Source: PALSA-693 sp963781155 (lineage in GTDB: Bacteria; Actinomycetota; Acidimicrobiia; Acidimicrobiales; Palsa-688). Taken from it: 64,000 nucleotides of DNA. The notes beneath the pieces were generated by a model that was given only the letters and a program-made list of their open reading frames with translations, did not search any database and was not told the DNA's origin. Positions 1 to 8,442 of this stretch are shown one piece after another (positions within the stretch are counted from its first letter, which is position 1; the number at the start of each line of letters is the position of its first letter). The stretch lies in NCBI GenBank assembly GCA_963781155.1, contig CAWAEC010000006.1, forward strand, positions 372,001 to 436,000. The letters are read 5' to 3'. Made by a program: the position numbers and the translations under genes.

Positions 1-19
1 CGAGAGAGGACCTGTTGAC

Positions 20-712
20 ATGGAGCTGACCGACGAGTTTCGGGTGGATGTACCGGTACCCGATGCCTGGAAGGTCCTGACCGACGTGGAGCGAATCGCA
101 CCGATGATGCCCGGTGCCCAGCTGCAGGAAGTCGAGGGCGACGAGTACCGCGGGGTCGTAAAGGTCAAGGTGGGTCCGATCTCCGCCGAGTACAAGGGCA
201 AAGCCACGTTCCTGGAGCGCGACGAGTCGGCGGGCCGGGTGGTCCTGAAGGCGTCCGGTCGCGACACCCGGGGTCAGGGCAATGCCAGCGCCGTGATCAC
301 CGCCACCATGACGCCGGACGGCGACGGGACCAAGGTGGCCGTGCTGACCGATTTGACGATCAGCGGCAAGGTAGCCCAGTTCGGGCGGGGTGTCCTCGCC
401 GAGGTCAGCGCCAAGTTGATGGGCCAGTTCGTTGACGCCCTCGAGGCCGACCTGAACGCCTCAGGCACAACGGAGGAAGATGACTCGGCCGGGCCAGAAC
501 CCTCGCCCAGTGGCGCCGCGCCGGCGTCCGCATCCGCCGGCGAGGCGAGCACCGAGGGGGTCCGCCAGATCGCCGGTCCCGAAGCCGAGCCGGTCGACCT
601 GCTTTCGGTGGCGGGGGGCTCGACCTTGAAGCGACTGGCGCCTCTGGCGGTGGTGGTGGTTCTCGTGCTGGTGGTCGTGGCCCGCCGGCGCGCCCGATCC
701 CGGCCGGCCTGA
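20..712 (+). CDS. CoxG-like SRPBCC protein with C-terminal membrane anchor
   Basis: A 230-residue protein. Residues 1-150 look like the carbon monoxide dehydrogenase subunit G (CoxG) branch of the SRPBCC fold: an N-terminal DEFRVDVPVPDAWKVLTDVE, then MMPGAQLQ and KVGPISAEYKGKATF. A low-complexity Ala/Ser/Glu linker (about 150-195) leads to one hydrophobic helix (LAPLAVVVVLVLVVVA, about 208-223) and a short Arg-rich tail, so the domain is probably tethered to the inner face of the membrane. CoxG proteins help recruit or mature molybdenum hydroxylases, but no cox structural genes are present here, so that role is an inference. AGAGGA at 5-10 serves the ATG at 20. The DUF501-Ppx gene starts 10 bp after the stop. 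Confidence 0.75.
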   Translation: MELTDEFRVDVPVPDAWKVLTDVERIAPMMPGAQLQEVEGDEYRGVVKVKVGPISAEYKGKATFLERDESAGRVVLKASGRDTRGQGNASAVITATMTPDGDGTKVAVLTDLTISGKVAQFGRGVLAEVSAKLMGQFVDALEADLNASGTTEEDDSAGPEPSPSGAAPASASAGEASTEGVRQIAGPEAEPVDLLSVAGGSTLKRLAPLAVVVVLVLVVVARRRARSRPA

Positions 713-721
713 TTTCCGGGG

Positions 722-2077
722 GTGGCCGACGCGGGCGACCGCGAACAGGTAGCCCGACTGCTGGGACGGCCCCCGCGGGGTCCGTTCACGGTGGTGGTTC
801 GCGACGGCTCGGGCACCCCGGTCGTGATCCGCAACGGCCCTCACCTCGACGACGGCACACCGATGCCGACTCGCTACTGGTTGGTGGGCCGGACCGAGCA
901 GGGTGCCGTCGACCGGCTGGAGGCGGACGGGGGAGTGCGAGCGGCCGAGGCGGCCGTCGACTCGGCCCGGCTGGCGGCCGCGCACCGGGCTTATGCCGCC
1001 GAACGCGACGCCGACGTCCCCGCCGGCTGGGTCGGGCCCCGGCCGTCCGGAGGGGTGGGGGGCACGAGGAAGGGCGTCAAGTGCCTTCACGCCCACTACG
1101 CCTGGTACCTCGCCGGTGGTGACGACCCCGTCGGCCGGTGGGTGGCGGGGCGGTTGAGCCGCGGCCCGGTCGCCGCCATCGATTGCGGCACCAACTCCAC
1201 CCGCCTGCTCGTTGCCGGCTCCGGTGGCGAAACGCTGATCCGGCTGATGCGGATCACCCGCCTCGGCGAGGGGGTGGATCAGGAGCGCCGGCTGGCCGAC
1301 CCGGCGATGGAGCGGACGCTGTCCGTACTACGGGAATTCCGGGCGGTCATGGACGACTTCGGCGTCGAGAGGACCAGGATGACCGCCACCTCCGCGGCGC
1401 GCGACGCCAGCAATCGGGAGGAGTTCTTCGACGCGGCAACCAGGGTGGTCGGGGTGCGCCCGGAGATGCTCGGCGGCGAGGAGGAAGGGCGCCTGGCATT
1501 CCTGGGCGCCACCGCCGAGCTGGATCCTGCTTCGGCGCCCTGGCTGGTGACCGACATCGGCGGCGGCTCCACCGAGCTGATCGTCGGCCCCGATCCGCGA
1601 GGCGAGCCCATCGCCGTCTGCTCTCTTGACATCGGGTGCGTCCGGATCAGCGAACGGTTCCTGCGGTCGGACCCGCCGACCGCCTTGGAACTGAGCGCGG
1701 CCAGCAGCTTCGTCGCCGGCACGCTGGCTGACGCCAGTCGCCGGCAGCCCGAGTTGACGGAGGCCGCGACTCTGGTCGGCCTGGCCGGCACGGTGGCCAC
1801 CTTGGCCGCCCTGGCGCAGGGGCTGCGCGCCTACGACCGGGACGGGGTCCATCACTATCTGTTGAGCCGCTCCGTCGTCGAGCAGCTGCTCGCGGCTCTG
1901 GCCTCCGAGCCGGCCGCTGCCCGGCGGCTGCGGCCCGGCATGGAGCCGCAACGGGCGGATGTCATCGTCGGCGGGGCAGTGGTCCTGGCCGAGGTCATGC
2001 GGCACTTCGGCTTTGACGCCTGTTTGACCTCGGAGGCGGACATTCTCGACGGCCTGGTCGCCACCCTGCGTCCCTGA
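722..2077 (+). CDS. DUF501 - Ppx/GppA exopolyphosphatase fusion
   Basis: A 451-residue protein that joins two families usually encoded by adjacent genes in Actinobacteria. Residues 1 to about 145 match DUF501 (RPPRGPFTVVVRDG, DDGTPMPTRYWLVG, then the HAHYAWYLAGG segment). From about 150 on it is a Ppx/GppA phosphatase of the ASKHA fold: phosphate-1 motif AAIDCGTNSTRLLV, phosphate-2 motif TDIGGGSTELIVG, then GLAGTVATLAAL. Ppx/GppA enzymes hydrolyse polyphosphate or pppGpp, and this length (about 300 residues for the domain) is that of the short Ppx type without the C-terminal HD domain. The GTG at 722 is the first start after the CoxG-like stop. No frame break is visible at the junction, so the fusion looks real, though a lost stop codon could also create it. 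Confidence 0.85.
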   Translation: MADAGDREQVARLLGRPPRGPFTVVVRDGSGTPVVIRNGPHLDDGTPMPTRYWLVGRTEQGAVDRLEADGGVRAAEAAVDSARLAAAHRAYAAERDADVPAGWVGPRPSGGVGGTRKGVKCLHAHYAWYLAGGDDPVGRWVAGRLSRGPVAAIDCGTNSTRLLVAGSGGETLIRLMRITRLGEGVDQERRLADPAMERTLSVLREFRAVMDDFGVERTRMTATSAARDASNREEFFDAATRVVGVRPEMLGGEEEGRLAFLGATAELDPASAPWLVTDIGGGSTELIVGPDPRGEPIAVCSLDIGCVRISERFLRSDPPTALELSAASSFVAGTLADASRRQPELTEAATLVGLAGTVATLAALAQGLRAYDRDGVHHYLLSRSVVEQLLAALASEPAAARRLRPGMEPQRADVIVGGAVVLAEVMRHFGFDACLTSEADILDGLVATLRP

Positions 2078-2130
2078 AGGCCCTGGGTCGAAGCCGGAGC
2101 GATCGCGCTGCGCCGTCTACCATCGGCGCG

Positions 2131-3210
2131 ATGGTCGTGACCGATCGCATCCTCATGGGACCCGGCCCGTGCAACCCCTACCCTGAGGCCGTCACCGGAC
2201 TGACCCGGCCCATGCTGGGCCACCTCGACCCCGAGTTCATCGGGATACTCGACGAGACCTGCGATCGCCTGCGGACGGTGTGGGGGACGGGGAACGCCCT
2301 CACTCTCCCGGTGTCAGGTACAGGATCGGCAGGCATGGAAGCCGCCTTCGTCAACACCGTGGGCCCGGACGACGTCGTCGTGGTCGGGGTCAACGGGCTC
2401 TTCGGCGAGCGCATGTGCGACGTGGCCGGCCGCTCCGGCGCCGAGGTGGTCCGCGTCGACGCCCCGTGGGGGGAACCGCTCGACCCGGCTGTCCTGCTCG
2501 GTGCCCACCCCGCCCCGAAGGTCATCGCCCTCGTACACGCGGAGACCAGCACCGGCGTGCGCAACGACGTCGCCGCTGTCGGGGCCGGCAAGGGCGACGC
2601 CCTCCTGCTGGCCGACTGCGTGACCTCCCTCGGTGGCATACCGGTCGACATCGACGGTTGGGGAGTGGACGTCGCGTACAGCGGGACCCAGAAGTGTTTG
2701 GGAGTCTCACCGGGGCTGGCTCCTTTCACCATGGGAGCGCGGGCATGGGAGCGGCGTATCGGCCGACCGCGAAGCTGGTACCTCGACCTGGGCATGATCG
2801 GTGAGTACACCTCAGGGGCGACCCGGAAGTACCACCACACAGCTCCGGTCGCCATGATCACGTCGTTGCACGCGGCTCTGGGTGCGCTCCTCGACGAGGG
2901 CTTACCCTCCGCCTGGGAGCGCCACACCGAGTGTGGCGCCATGCTGCAGGACGGCCTCGAGAAGATGGGCCTGCAACTGTGGGCCGCGGAGGGGCACCGT
3001 CTGCCGCAGCTGACCACCGTCGTGGTACCCGCCGGCGCCGACGACGCTGCCGTTCGCCGCACCCTGCTCGGCCGTTATGGCATCGAGATCGGCGGCGGGG
3101 TGGGGCCCTGGGCCGGCAAGATCTGGCGCATCGGCTGCATGGGCCACACGGCGCGGCCGCGCAACGTCACGCTGCTTCTGGCAGCCCTCTCGGAGACTCT
3201 GGGTCGTTGA
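2131..3210 (+). CDS. Class V PLP-dependent aminotransferase (alanine-glyoxylate/serine-pyruvate type)
   Basis: A 359-residue fold-type I PLP enzyme. It opens with LMGPGPCNPYPEAV, typical of serine-pyruvate/alanine-glyoxylate aminotransferases, has VSGTGSAGMEAAF for cofactor phosphate binding, and the Schiff-base lysine in YSGTQKCLG (about residue 189). Family members transaminate glyoxylate with alanine or serine, or act on phosphonates; the exact substrate cannot be read here. A TACCAT box at 2118-2123 lies 7 nt before the ATG, suggesting a leaderless transcript starting at the codon. The stop overlaps the TTG start of the next gene (TTGA), so the GNAT gene is probably cotranscribed. Confidence 0.85.
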   Translation: MVVTDRILMGPGPCNPYPEAVTGLTRPMLGHLDPEFIGILDETCDRLRTVWGTGNALTLPVSGTGSAGMEAAFVNTVGPDDVVVVGVNGLFGERMCDVAGRSGAEVVRVDAPWGEPLDPAVLLGAHPAPKVIALVHAETSTGVRNDVAAVGAGKGDALLLADCVTSLGGIPVDIDGWGVDVAYSGTQKCLGVSPGLAPFTMGARAWERRIGRPRSWYLDLGMIGEYTSGATRKYHHTAPVAMITSLHAALGALLDEGLPSAWERHTECGAMLQDGLEKMGLQLWAAEGHRLPQLTTVVVPAGADDAAVRRTLLGRYGIEIGGGVGPWAGKIWRIGCMGHTARPRNVTLLLAALSETLGR

Positions 3211-3839
3211 CGTCCGCCAGTCGGGCCGGGTGGCCGGAGCTGACGGGCCGGCGCGTCCTGCTGCGGCCCCTGGCCGTGAGCGACTTCGAGGCCTGGCGGG
3301 AAGTACGGGTACGGGGCCGTGATTGGCTGCTCAAATGGGAGCCCCGGCCTCTGCCCGGCCAGCCCGATGCCACCGCCGATCGCCGCGTGTTCGCGGCCCG
3401 CTGCGGGGCTCGCGAGCGCGAACGGCAGCTCGGCAATGGTTACGGTTTCGGCATTTTCGTCGGTCCTCGCCATCAGCGCTTTGCCGGTGAGATCAACCTG
3501 TCTTCCGTGCAGCGAGGTCCCTATCAGAACGCGTACGTCGGCTACTGGATCGACGAGGCCGTCGCTGGAAACTCCTATGTCCCCGAGGCGTTCGTGGTGC
3601 TCTGCCGGTTCGCCTTCGAGGACCTGGGGCTGCACCGTTTGCAGGCGTCGATCATTCCGCGCAACGGTCCCAGCAATCGCGTGGCCGAGAAGCTGGGTTT
3701 GCGGAACGAAGGAGTGGCCCTCCGCTATCTCGAGATCGACGGGGTCTGGGAGGACCACACCCGCTACGCCATCACCTCCGAAGACTGGGAGGAACGCCGG
3801 GACGAGCTCCTGCGGGGATGGATCCAGCCGGCCGATTGA
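3207..3839 (+). CDS. RimJ/RimL-like GNAT N-acetyltransferase
   Basis: A 210-residue GNAT. It begins LTGRRVLLRPLAVSDFEAW, typical of RimJ/RimL, with the acceptor-side strand GYWIDEAVAGNSYVPEAF and the acetyl-CoA region HRLQASIIPRNGPSNRVAEK followed by LGLRNEG. RimJ/L enzymes acetylate N-termini of ribosomal proteins, and relatives act on free amino acids or drugs, so the substrate is open. No ATG or GTG fits upstream of the conserved N-terminus; the TTG at 3207, which overlaps the aminotransferase TGA, is the natural start and implies translational coupling. The gene is convergent with the SDR gene, 10 bp away. Confidence 0.8.
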   Translation: MTSASRAGWPELTGRRVLLRPLAVSDFEAWREVRVRGRDWLLKWEPRPLPGQPDATADRRVFAARCGARERERQLGNGYGFGIFVGPRHQRFAGEINLSSVQRGPYQNAYVGYWIDEAVAGNSYVPEAFVVLCRFAFEDLGLHRLQASIIPRNGPSNRVAEKLGLRNEGVALRYLEIDGVWEDHTRYAITSEDWEERRDELLRGWIQPAD

Positions 3840-3849
3840 CAGCGCTGAC

Positions 3850-4887
3850 TTATGGCCGTACGACAGCAGGCGAATGGCGAAAGAAGCTCTCGACGTCGCC
3901 CTGGTAGCGAGAGGTAGGGCCGGTTCCGGCGACGACACGGTGCAGTCGTTCGGCCTCCACGAAGCGACGGACGGCGCCGGCGGTCGTGTACCGGTAGTTG
4001 AACCCCGCTTTCTTCAGCCGGCGATTGTCCACCCCCCGGCCGTAACGGAGCAGGTCCAGGACCTCGGGCGTCAGGTCGATGAGACCAAGGCGGGACAAGG
4101 AGGCCGCCGACAGCCCGGTCATGATCGGACTGAGCAGCAGGGGTGGGCGCCCGGCCAGGGCGCGTACCTCCGACCAGGGGAGCCGCCCGTCGCCGGCCAG
4201 GTTATACACCCCTTCCAGGCCGCCCGCGACAAGGAACTCGATGGCCCGGATGACGTCGTCCTGCTCCACGAACTGCAGTTGCGGGTCGAAGCCGGCGATG
4301 GTCGGCGTGAGCGGCAGCGCCAGGGCCCTCGACAATGTCGTCACCGGGTCTTCCCCGAGGACGTTGACGCAACGCAGCAGGGCCACTCTGATCTCCGGGT
4401 ATTCCTCCGCGAACGACCGGAGATACCCCTCCGCTTCGATCAATGACTGTTCGAGGGCCGTGCGCGGGTTGGCGGTGCGGGGCGTATCCTCGTCGAACCA
4501 GGTGGGATCTCTGCCCGTGCAGCCGTACAACAGGGTGGAGGATTTGACGACCAGCGAGCGGACCCTGCTGTCGGTTGCTGCGGCGGCTGCCAGCAGGTTC
4601 ATCGTGCCGATGACGTTCAGTTCCTGCAAGCGCCGGTCGGGCGCCGCCGAGGAGTCGACGACCAGCGCGGTGTGCACCACCGTGTCCACCTGGGTGGCCC
4701 GGACCAGACGGGCCAGAATCGAGTAGCTCTCGTCGGTGCGGACGAACTCGGTGCGCTCGAGCGCGACCACGGGGTCGGCCGTGTCGAGGCCCACGATCAC
4801 CTCGACAGATGGATCCCGCTCGAACGCTCTGGCCAGCCGTCCGCCCCAGAAAGACGACAGTCCGGTGATCAGGATCCTGCGGCCCAA
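3850..4887 (-). CDS. NAD-dependent epimerase/dehydratase (extended SDR)
   Basis: A 345-residue Rossmann protein with an N-terminal ILITGLSSFWGGRLA (the usual GxxGxxG is altered to GLSSFWG), a VVHTALVVDSS region and an N-V-I-G-T-M-N segment as in UDP-sugar epimerases. The usual YxxxK is not obvious: YGCTGRD occupies the expected site, so canonical sugar epimerase chemistry is doubtful. It follows the acyltransferase gene by 6 bp on the same strand. The same pairing of an epimerase-like SDR with a PlsC-like protein is known from mycobacteria (the galE2/Rv0502 neighbourhood), which points to lipid or envelope metabolism. Last gene of the sodX-plsC-SDR run. Confidence 0.75.
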   Translation of the reverse strand: MGRRILITGLSSFWGGRLARAFERDPSVEVIVGLDTADPVVALERTEFVRTDESYSILARLVRATQVDTVVHTALVVDSSAAPDRRLQELNVIGTMNLLAAAAATDSRVRSLVVKSSTLLYGCTGRDPTWFDEDTPRTANPRTALEQSLIEAEGYLRSFAEEYPEIRVALLRCVNVLGEDPVTTLSRALALPLTPTIAGFDPQLQFVEQDDVIRAIEFLVAGGLEGVYNLAGDGRLPWSEVRALAGRPPLLLSPIMTGLSAASLSRLGLIDLTPEVLDLLRYGRGVDNRRLKKAGFNYRYTTAGAVRRFVEAERLHRVVAGTGPTSRYQGDVESFFRHSPAVVRP

Positions 4888-4893
4888 GACGCG

Positions 4894-5766
4894 CTAGCCG
4901 AACCACACGCTACGACGGCTGCGCAGCATGTCGTACAGGCTCTCCTGCATGCGCTGGCGGATGGCTTCGGCCTCCTCGAAGACCCGGCCGCGGGGGTACC
5001 GATCCTGACCGGGAGCGACGTCGAAGGTCACCGGATCGAGGACCCGCAGCTTCATCTTGGCCGGGAACGGGCAGAACACCCCGAGCGGGCCCAGCAACAG
5101 CATGTTGGCGGTGACCGGCACGTATGGCACGCCGAGCCATTTGGCCAGGCGCGGCGAAGAGGCCAGCATGGGCGTCGTCTCTTCGCTGCCAATGACGGTG
5201 ATGGGCACGACGGGCGTGCCGGCTCGCATGGCAATCTCCACGAAGCCACCGCGGCCGAAGCGGCGCAACTGGTATCGCTCCGAGAACGGCTTGCTGGTCC
5301 CCTTCGTGCCCTCCGGGAAGACCAGGACCAGTTGCTGGTCATCGTGGAGCAGGCGGTAGGCGTTATCCGGGTGGGCGGCCACGCCGCCACCGCGCGCCCA
5401 GGCCGTGCCGACCACCGGTATCGACCGGAACAGGGCGGCTGCGAGGGCGTAGACGGGTCGCCCCAGCTCTTCCTCGACCCCGTGCATGATCACCGGCGCG
5501 TCCACCGGCATCGCCCCGGCGTGGTTGGCGACCAGCAGGGCGCCGCCGTGGCGCGGGATCTTCTCCAGTCCTTCCCATTCGGCCCGGAACCAGTGGCGGT
5601 AGACCGGTTCGTACAGCCGGCGGAGCAGGGCACGGGCCCGCTCGGATCGGCCCCACTCATCGACATCCTGCAACCTGGGTTCGATGGCCGGAGTGGGGAC
5701 AGGGCGGCGAAGGGGGAGTAGCGCTCCCGCGCTCGGGGGCTCTTCGGTCACCCGGCCCGATGGCAT
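4894..5766 (-). CDS. PlsC-like lysophospholipid acyltransferase
   Basis: A 290-residue member of the 1-acylglycerol-3-phosphate acyltransferase superfamily. Motif I is NHAGAMPVDA (the NHx4D catalytic pair), motif III is FPEGTKG, and motif IV lies near GTPVVPITVIG. The first 50 residues are polar; YRHWFRAEWEGLEKIPRHGG leads into the catalytic core. It should transfer a fatty acyl group from acyl-CoA or acyl-ACP to a glycerol or glycolipid acceptor at the membrane. Because it is paired with an unusual SDR, the acceptor may not be lysophosphatidate. The ATG at 5766 lies 9 bp after the sodX stop on the same strand. Confidence 0.85.
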   Translation of the reverse strand: MPSGRVTEEPPSAGALLPLRRPVPTPAIEPRLQDVDEWGRSERARALLRRLYEPVYRHWFRAEWEGLEKIPRHGGALLVANHAGAMPVDAPVIMHGVEEELGRPVYALAAALFRSIPVVGTAWARGGGVAAHPDNAYRLLHDDQQLVLVFPEGTKGTSKPFSERYQLRRFGRGGFVEIAMRAGTPVVPITVIGSEETTPMLASSPRLAKWLGVPYVPVTANMLLLGPLGVFCPFPAKMKLRVLDPVTFDVAPGQDRYPRGRVFEEAEAIRQRMQESLYDMLRSRRSVWFG

Positions 5767-5775
5767 CGAGCGATG

Positions 5776-6123
5776 CTATCCGACCCCTCCGACGCATCGA
5801 CCCGGGAACCACCCTGTCCGCCCGGATGGCCCGTAGCGGTAGACGACCCGGCCGGCGAGAAGGGCGCGGGGGAAGGGCCCCAACTGACGGCTATCGGTGC
5901 TGGCCGCGGCGTTGTCGCCGCGTACGTCGGCCGACCAGCGGTCGAGGTTGTGTACCCGCTTGACCATGATCCGTTCCGCGTCGCGGGGGTCCGCCACCGC
6001 GACCACATCCCCGGGCCGAACCCAGAGCGGCGGCGCCAGCAAGAGGAGGTCGCCGGGCCGAAATGCGGGAAGCATGCTCTCGCCGTCCACGCGCACCCGC
6101 CGGAAACCCGTTATCAGGCGCAG
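5776..6123 (-). CDS. sodX: SodX-like S26 peptidase, nickel SOD maturation protease
   Basis: Short signal-peptidase-like protein of about 106-115 residues. The catalytic Ser is in VDGESMLPAFRPGD, the S26 box B motif, and the Lys region is IMVKRV about 30 residues later, followed by RGDNAAASTDSRQLGP (box D/E). It has no clear N-terminal membrane helix, as in the family that trims the NiSOD N-terminus. It is divergent from sodN, the expected partner. The start is uncertain: no ATG precedes the Ser motif in frame until 6318, inside the sodN leader. I used the CTG at 6123; the GTG at 6096 is an alternative. The reading frame stays open far upstream because of GC content. Confidence 0.8.
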   Translation of the reverse strand: MRLITGFRRVRVDGESMLPAFRPGDLLLLAPPLWVRPGDVVAVADPRDAERIMVKRVHNLDRWSADVRGDNAAASTDSRQLGPFPRALLAGRVVYRYGPSGRTGWFPGRCVGGVG

Positions 6124-6336
6124 GCTCCGGCCGAGGCGCTGCCCGATGCCGGCGGCGGCCGCGTGCCTGATGGCGGCGGCCGTGTGCCCGATGGCGCCAG
6201 TACGTTGCCGGCGCCAAGCCTCGCCCCGCCGGCCTCCGCTTACGCTGTTCCAGAGCCTGCCTGAGCGAGGGCTGCAGCCGCGGGAGCATTGGATAGGGTG
6301 AAGTCGTCCACGAACCATCACCAAGGAGCCTCCCTG

Positions 6337-6753
6337 ATGTCGATTGTTGCGCGCCTGCTCAACCTTGCCGATCAGCTGAGCCCGCCGGCCACCATCTCGG
6401 CCCACTGCGACCTGCCCTGCGGCGTATACGACCCGGCCCAGGCCCGCATCGAGGCAGAGTCCGTCAAGGGATGCATGGAGAGGTTCAACGCCTCGGACGA
6501 CAACGTGTTCAAGACCCGGGCCATCCTGATCAAAGAGCAGCGAGCCGACCTGGTCAAGCACCATCTGTGGGTGCTCTGGACGGACTACTTCACCCCGGAC
6601 CACCTCAGGACCTATCCCCAGCTGCACGACCTGTTCTGGCAGGCCACCAAAACCGCAGGCCAAGCCAAGAAGACCACCGACACGGCTGTCGCCGACAGCC
6701 TTTTGGGACAAATCGCGGAGATCGACAAGATCTTCTGGGAGACCAAGAGGTAA
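6337..6753 (+). CDS. sodN: Nickel-containing superoxide dismutase precursor
   Basis: A 138-residue NiSOD. After a 22-residue leader ending in TISA comes the nickel hook HCDLPCGVYDPAQ: His1, Cys2 and Cys6 of the mature protein bind Ni and the peptide between them is the active site. The remaining four-helix bundle sequence (ARIEAESVK, HHLWVLWTDYF, IDKIFWETKR) matches the family over its whole length. The precursor is inert until the leader is cleaved after Ala22, presumably by the divergent SodX. ATG 6337 was chosen over the longer frame because AAGGAG at 6323-6328 has ideal spacing and the leader then has a normal length. A TAGGGT box lies at 6294-6299. It dismutates superoxide in the cytoplasm. 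Confidence 0.95.
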   Translation: MSIVARLLNLADQLSPPATISAHCDLPCGVYDPAQARIEAESVKGCMERFNASDDNVFKTRAILIKEQRADLVKHHLWVLWTDYFTPDHLRTYPQLHDLFWQATKTAGQAKKTTDTAVADSLLGQIAEIDKIFWETKR

Positions 6754-6798
6754 CGCCAGCCACCAGCGCTCCCCGCCGGATCGTAGGGTAGGGACGGC

Positions 6799-8412
6799 AT
6801 GCCATGGTCAGGCGCCAGCGAGATTCGCAGCCGAGCCAGCCACGTGGCGCGCGCCGGCGGCCGGCACCTCGAGCGCACCCTCGGCGGGCAGGAGCGGACA
6901 CGGGTCATCCTGGCGCTGGCCGCCATCCTGGCGTTGGCCAGCGCCGACACCGCCACCGTAGGCGCGGCCGCCATCCCGCTGCGCCGTGCCCTGCACATCG
7001 ACAACACCGATATCGGCCTGTTGGTCACGGTCAGCTCCCTGGTTGCCGCCCTCGCCAGTCTGCCCTTCGGGGTCATGGCCGATCGCTGGAACCGCACCCG
7101 CATACTGGGCATTGCGGTGGCCACCTGGGGAGTGGCCATGGTCTGGAGCGCCAGCGTCTCCAGTTTCAACGGTCTTCTCCTGACGCGGCTGCTCCTGGGG
7201 GTGGTGACGGCCGCGGCCGGCCCGATCGTGGCGTCCCTGGTCGGCGACTACTTCGAGGGTTCGGAACGGGGTCGCATCTACAGCTACGTCCTCACCGGCG
7301 AGCTGGTCGGGGCCGGCGTCGGCTTTGCCGTGACCGGCGACATCGCGGCGCTGTCCTGGCGGGCCGCCTTTGTGTTGCTTGCGCTGCCGGCGTTCGCGCT
7401 GGCGTGGTTCGTGCTCCGGCTCCCCGAGCCTGTTCGGGGCGGGCTCGACCCGCTTCGACCGGAGCATGCCGACGGCGCCGTCGGCCGGAATCCGACACTG
7501 GCGAACGGCGCCGCGGCGGCCGGCTTCCCGGACGCGGACAATGATCCGACCGGTCCCACGGACGCGCAGCGCCTGGCTGCTGCCCAGGGCATCGCTCCCG
7601 ACCCGGACCACGTGCTTCCGGGCGCGGAGGTCCAGAGCATGGGGCTGGCAGCCGCGGTACGGGCGGTGCTGCGCATCCGCACCAATGTGATCCTCATCAT
7701 TGCGGGGGCCTGCGGGTACTTCTACCTGACCGGCGTGGCCACCTTCGGGGCGGAGTTCGTCAAAGAGCAGTACGGCATCGACCAGGCCCTCGCCAACCTG
7801 CTGTTGCTGGTCGTCGGGGGTGGGGCGGTGATCGGCGTGCTGGTGTCCGGCAACCTGAGCGACAAGCTGTTGAAACGCGGTTTTCTCAACGCGCGCATTC
7901 TGGTGGCGGCCATCGCCGCTCTGGGCGCGACGGTGCTGTTCATCCCGGCCCTGACCGCGCGGAGCGCTGTGACCGCTTTGCCCTACCTGCTCCTGGCGGG
8001 ATTGATGCTCTCCGCCCAGAATCCGCCGATTGACGCGGCGCGCCTGGACATTGTCCCGCCACTTCTGTGGGGTCGGGCCGAGGCGACCCGCACCGTGCTG
8101 CGGTCGCTGGCACAAGCGCTGGCGCCGGTTCTTTTCGGCGCGGTGTCGGACCACGTGTTCGGCGGCGGCCGGGGTGGTTTGCAATGGACGTTCGGAATCA
8201 TGTTGGTCAGCATGGGGGCGAGCGGGGTCATCCTGCTGCGCGCCATGCGCACGTACCCGCGAGACGTGGCTACTGCCGCCCAATCGCTCCCACCGGCGCC
8301 GGCTGGATCGTCCTCACCTGACGGCGATCCCCTGGCGGCGCCGCCCCCGGCCCCGCAAACGTGGCCCAGCCCCGCCCCTCCGACTCCGCCCGTTCAGCCG
8401 GATACGGCCTGA
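6799..8412 (+). CDS. MFS transporter, spinster-like
   Basis: A 537-residue transporter with about 12 hydrophobic segments. The loop 2-3 signature FGVMADRWNRTRIL is clear. The first half (LASADTATVGAAAIPLRRAL) resembles spinster-type MFS proteins, and a similar organisation recurs in the partial MFS gene at 63097. A long hydrophilic central loop (residues about 215-275) and a Pro-rich C-terminal tail are seen. Substrate unknown. A TAGGGT at 6784-6789 lies 9 nt before the ATG, consistent with leaderless transcription. Confidence 0.85.
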   Translation: MPWSGASEIRSRASHVARAGGRHLERTLGGQERTRVILALAAILALASADTATVGAAAIPLRRALHIDNTDIGLLVTVSSLVAALASLPFGVMADRWNRTRILGIAVATWGVAMVWSASVSSFNGLLLTRLLLGVVTAAAGPIVASLVGDYFEGSERGRIYSYVLTGELVGAGVGFAVTGDIAALSWRAAFVLLALPAFALAWFVLRLPEPVRGGLDPLRPEHADGAVGRNPTLANGAAAAGFPDADNDPTGPTDAQRLAAAQGIAPDPDHVLPGAEVQSMGLAAAVRAVLRIRTNVILIIAGACGYFYLTGVATFGAEFVKEQYGIDQALANLLLLVVGGGAVIGVLVSGNLSDKLLKRGFLNARILVAAIAALGATVLFIPALTARSAVTALPYLLLAGLMLSAQNPPIDAARLDIVPPLLWGRAEATRTVLRSLAQALAPVLFGAVSDHVFGGGRGGLQWTFGIMLVSMGASGVILLRAMRTYPRDVATAAQSLPPAPAGSSSPDGDPLAAPPPAPQTWPSPAPPTPPVQPDTA

Positions 8413-8442
8413 ACGCCCTGCCGCCGTTGGCGCGGGTTCAGG
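8408..8442. terminator. Hairpin between convergent MFS and MerR genes
   Basis: Perfect 7-bp arms CCTGAAC (8408-8414) and GTTCAGG (8436-8442) with a GC-rich loop. The arms contain the stop codons of both convergent genes. There is no T-run, so it may be a bidirectional hairpin that slows polymerase or protects mRNA ends rather than a classical intrinsic terminator. Confidence 0.4.

Noticed and set aside
4672..5721. 349-codon plus-strand ORF opposite the acyltransferase gene
   Set aside because: It is an antisense shadow of the PlsC-like gene: no family motif, His/Arg-rich composition typical of reversed GC-rich codons.
6808..8283. 491-codon minus-strand ORF opposite the MFS gene
   Set aside because: Composition (QHDS, HRRQ runs) is that of an antisense frame; the plus-strand MFS protein has clear motifs.
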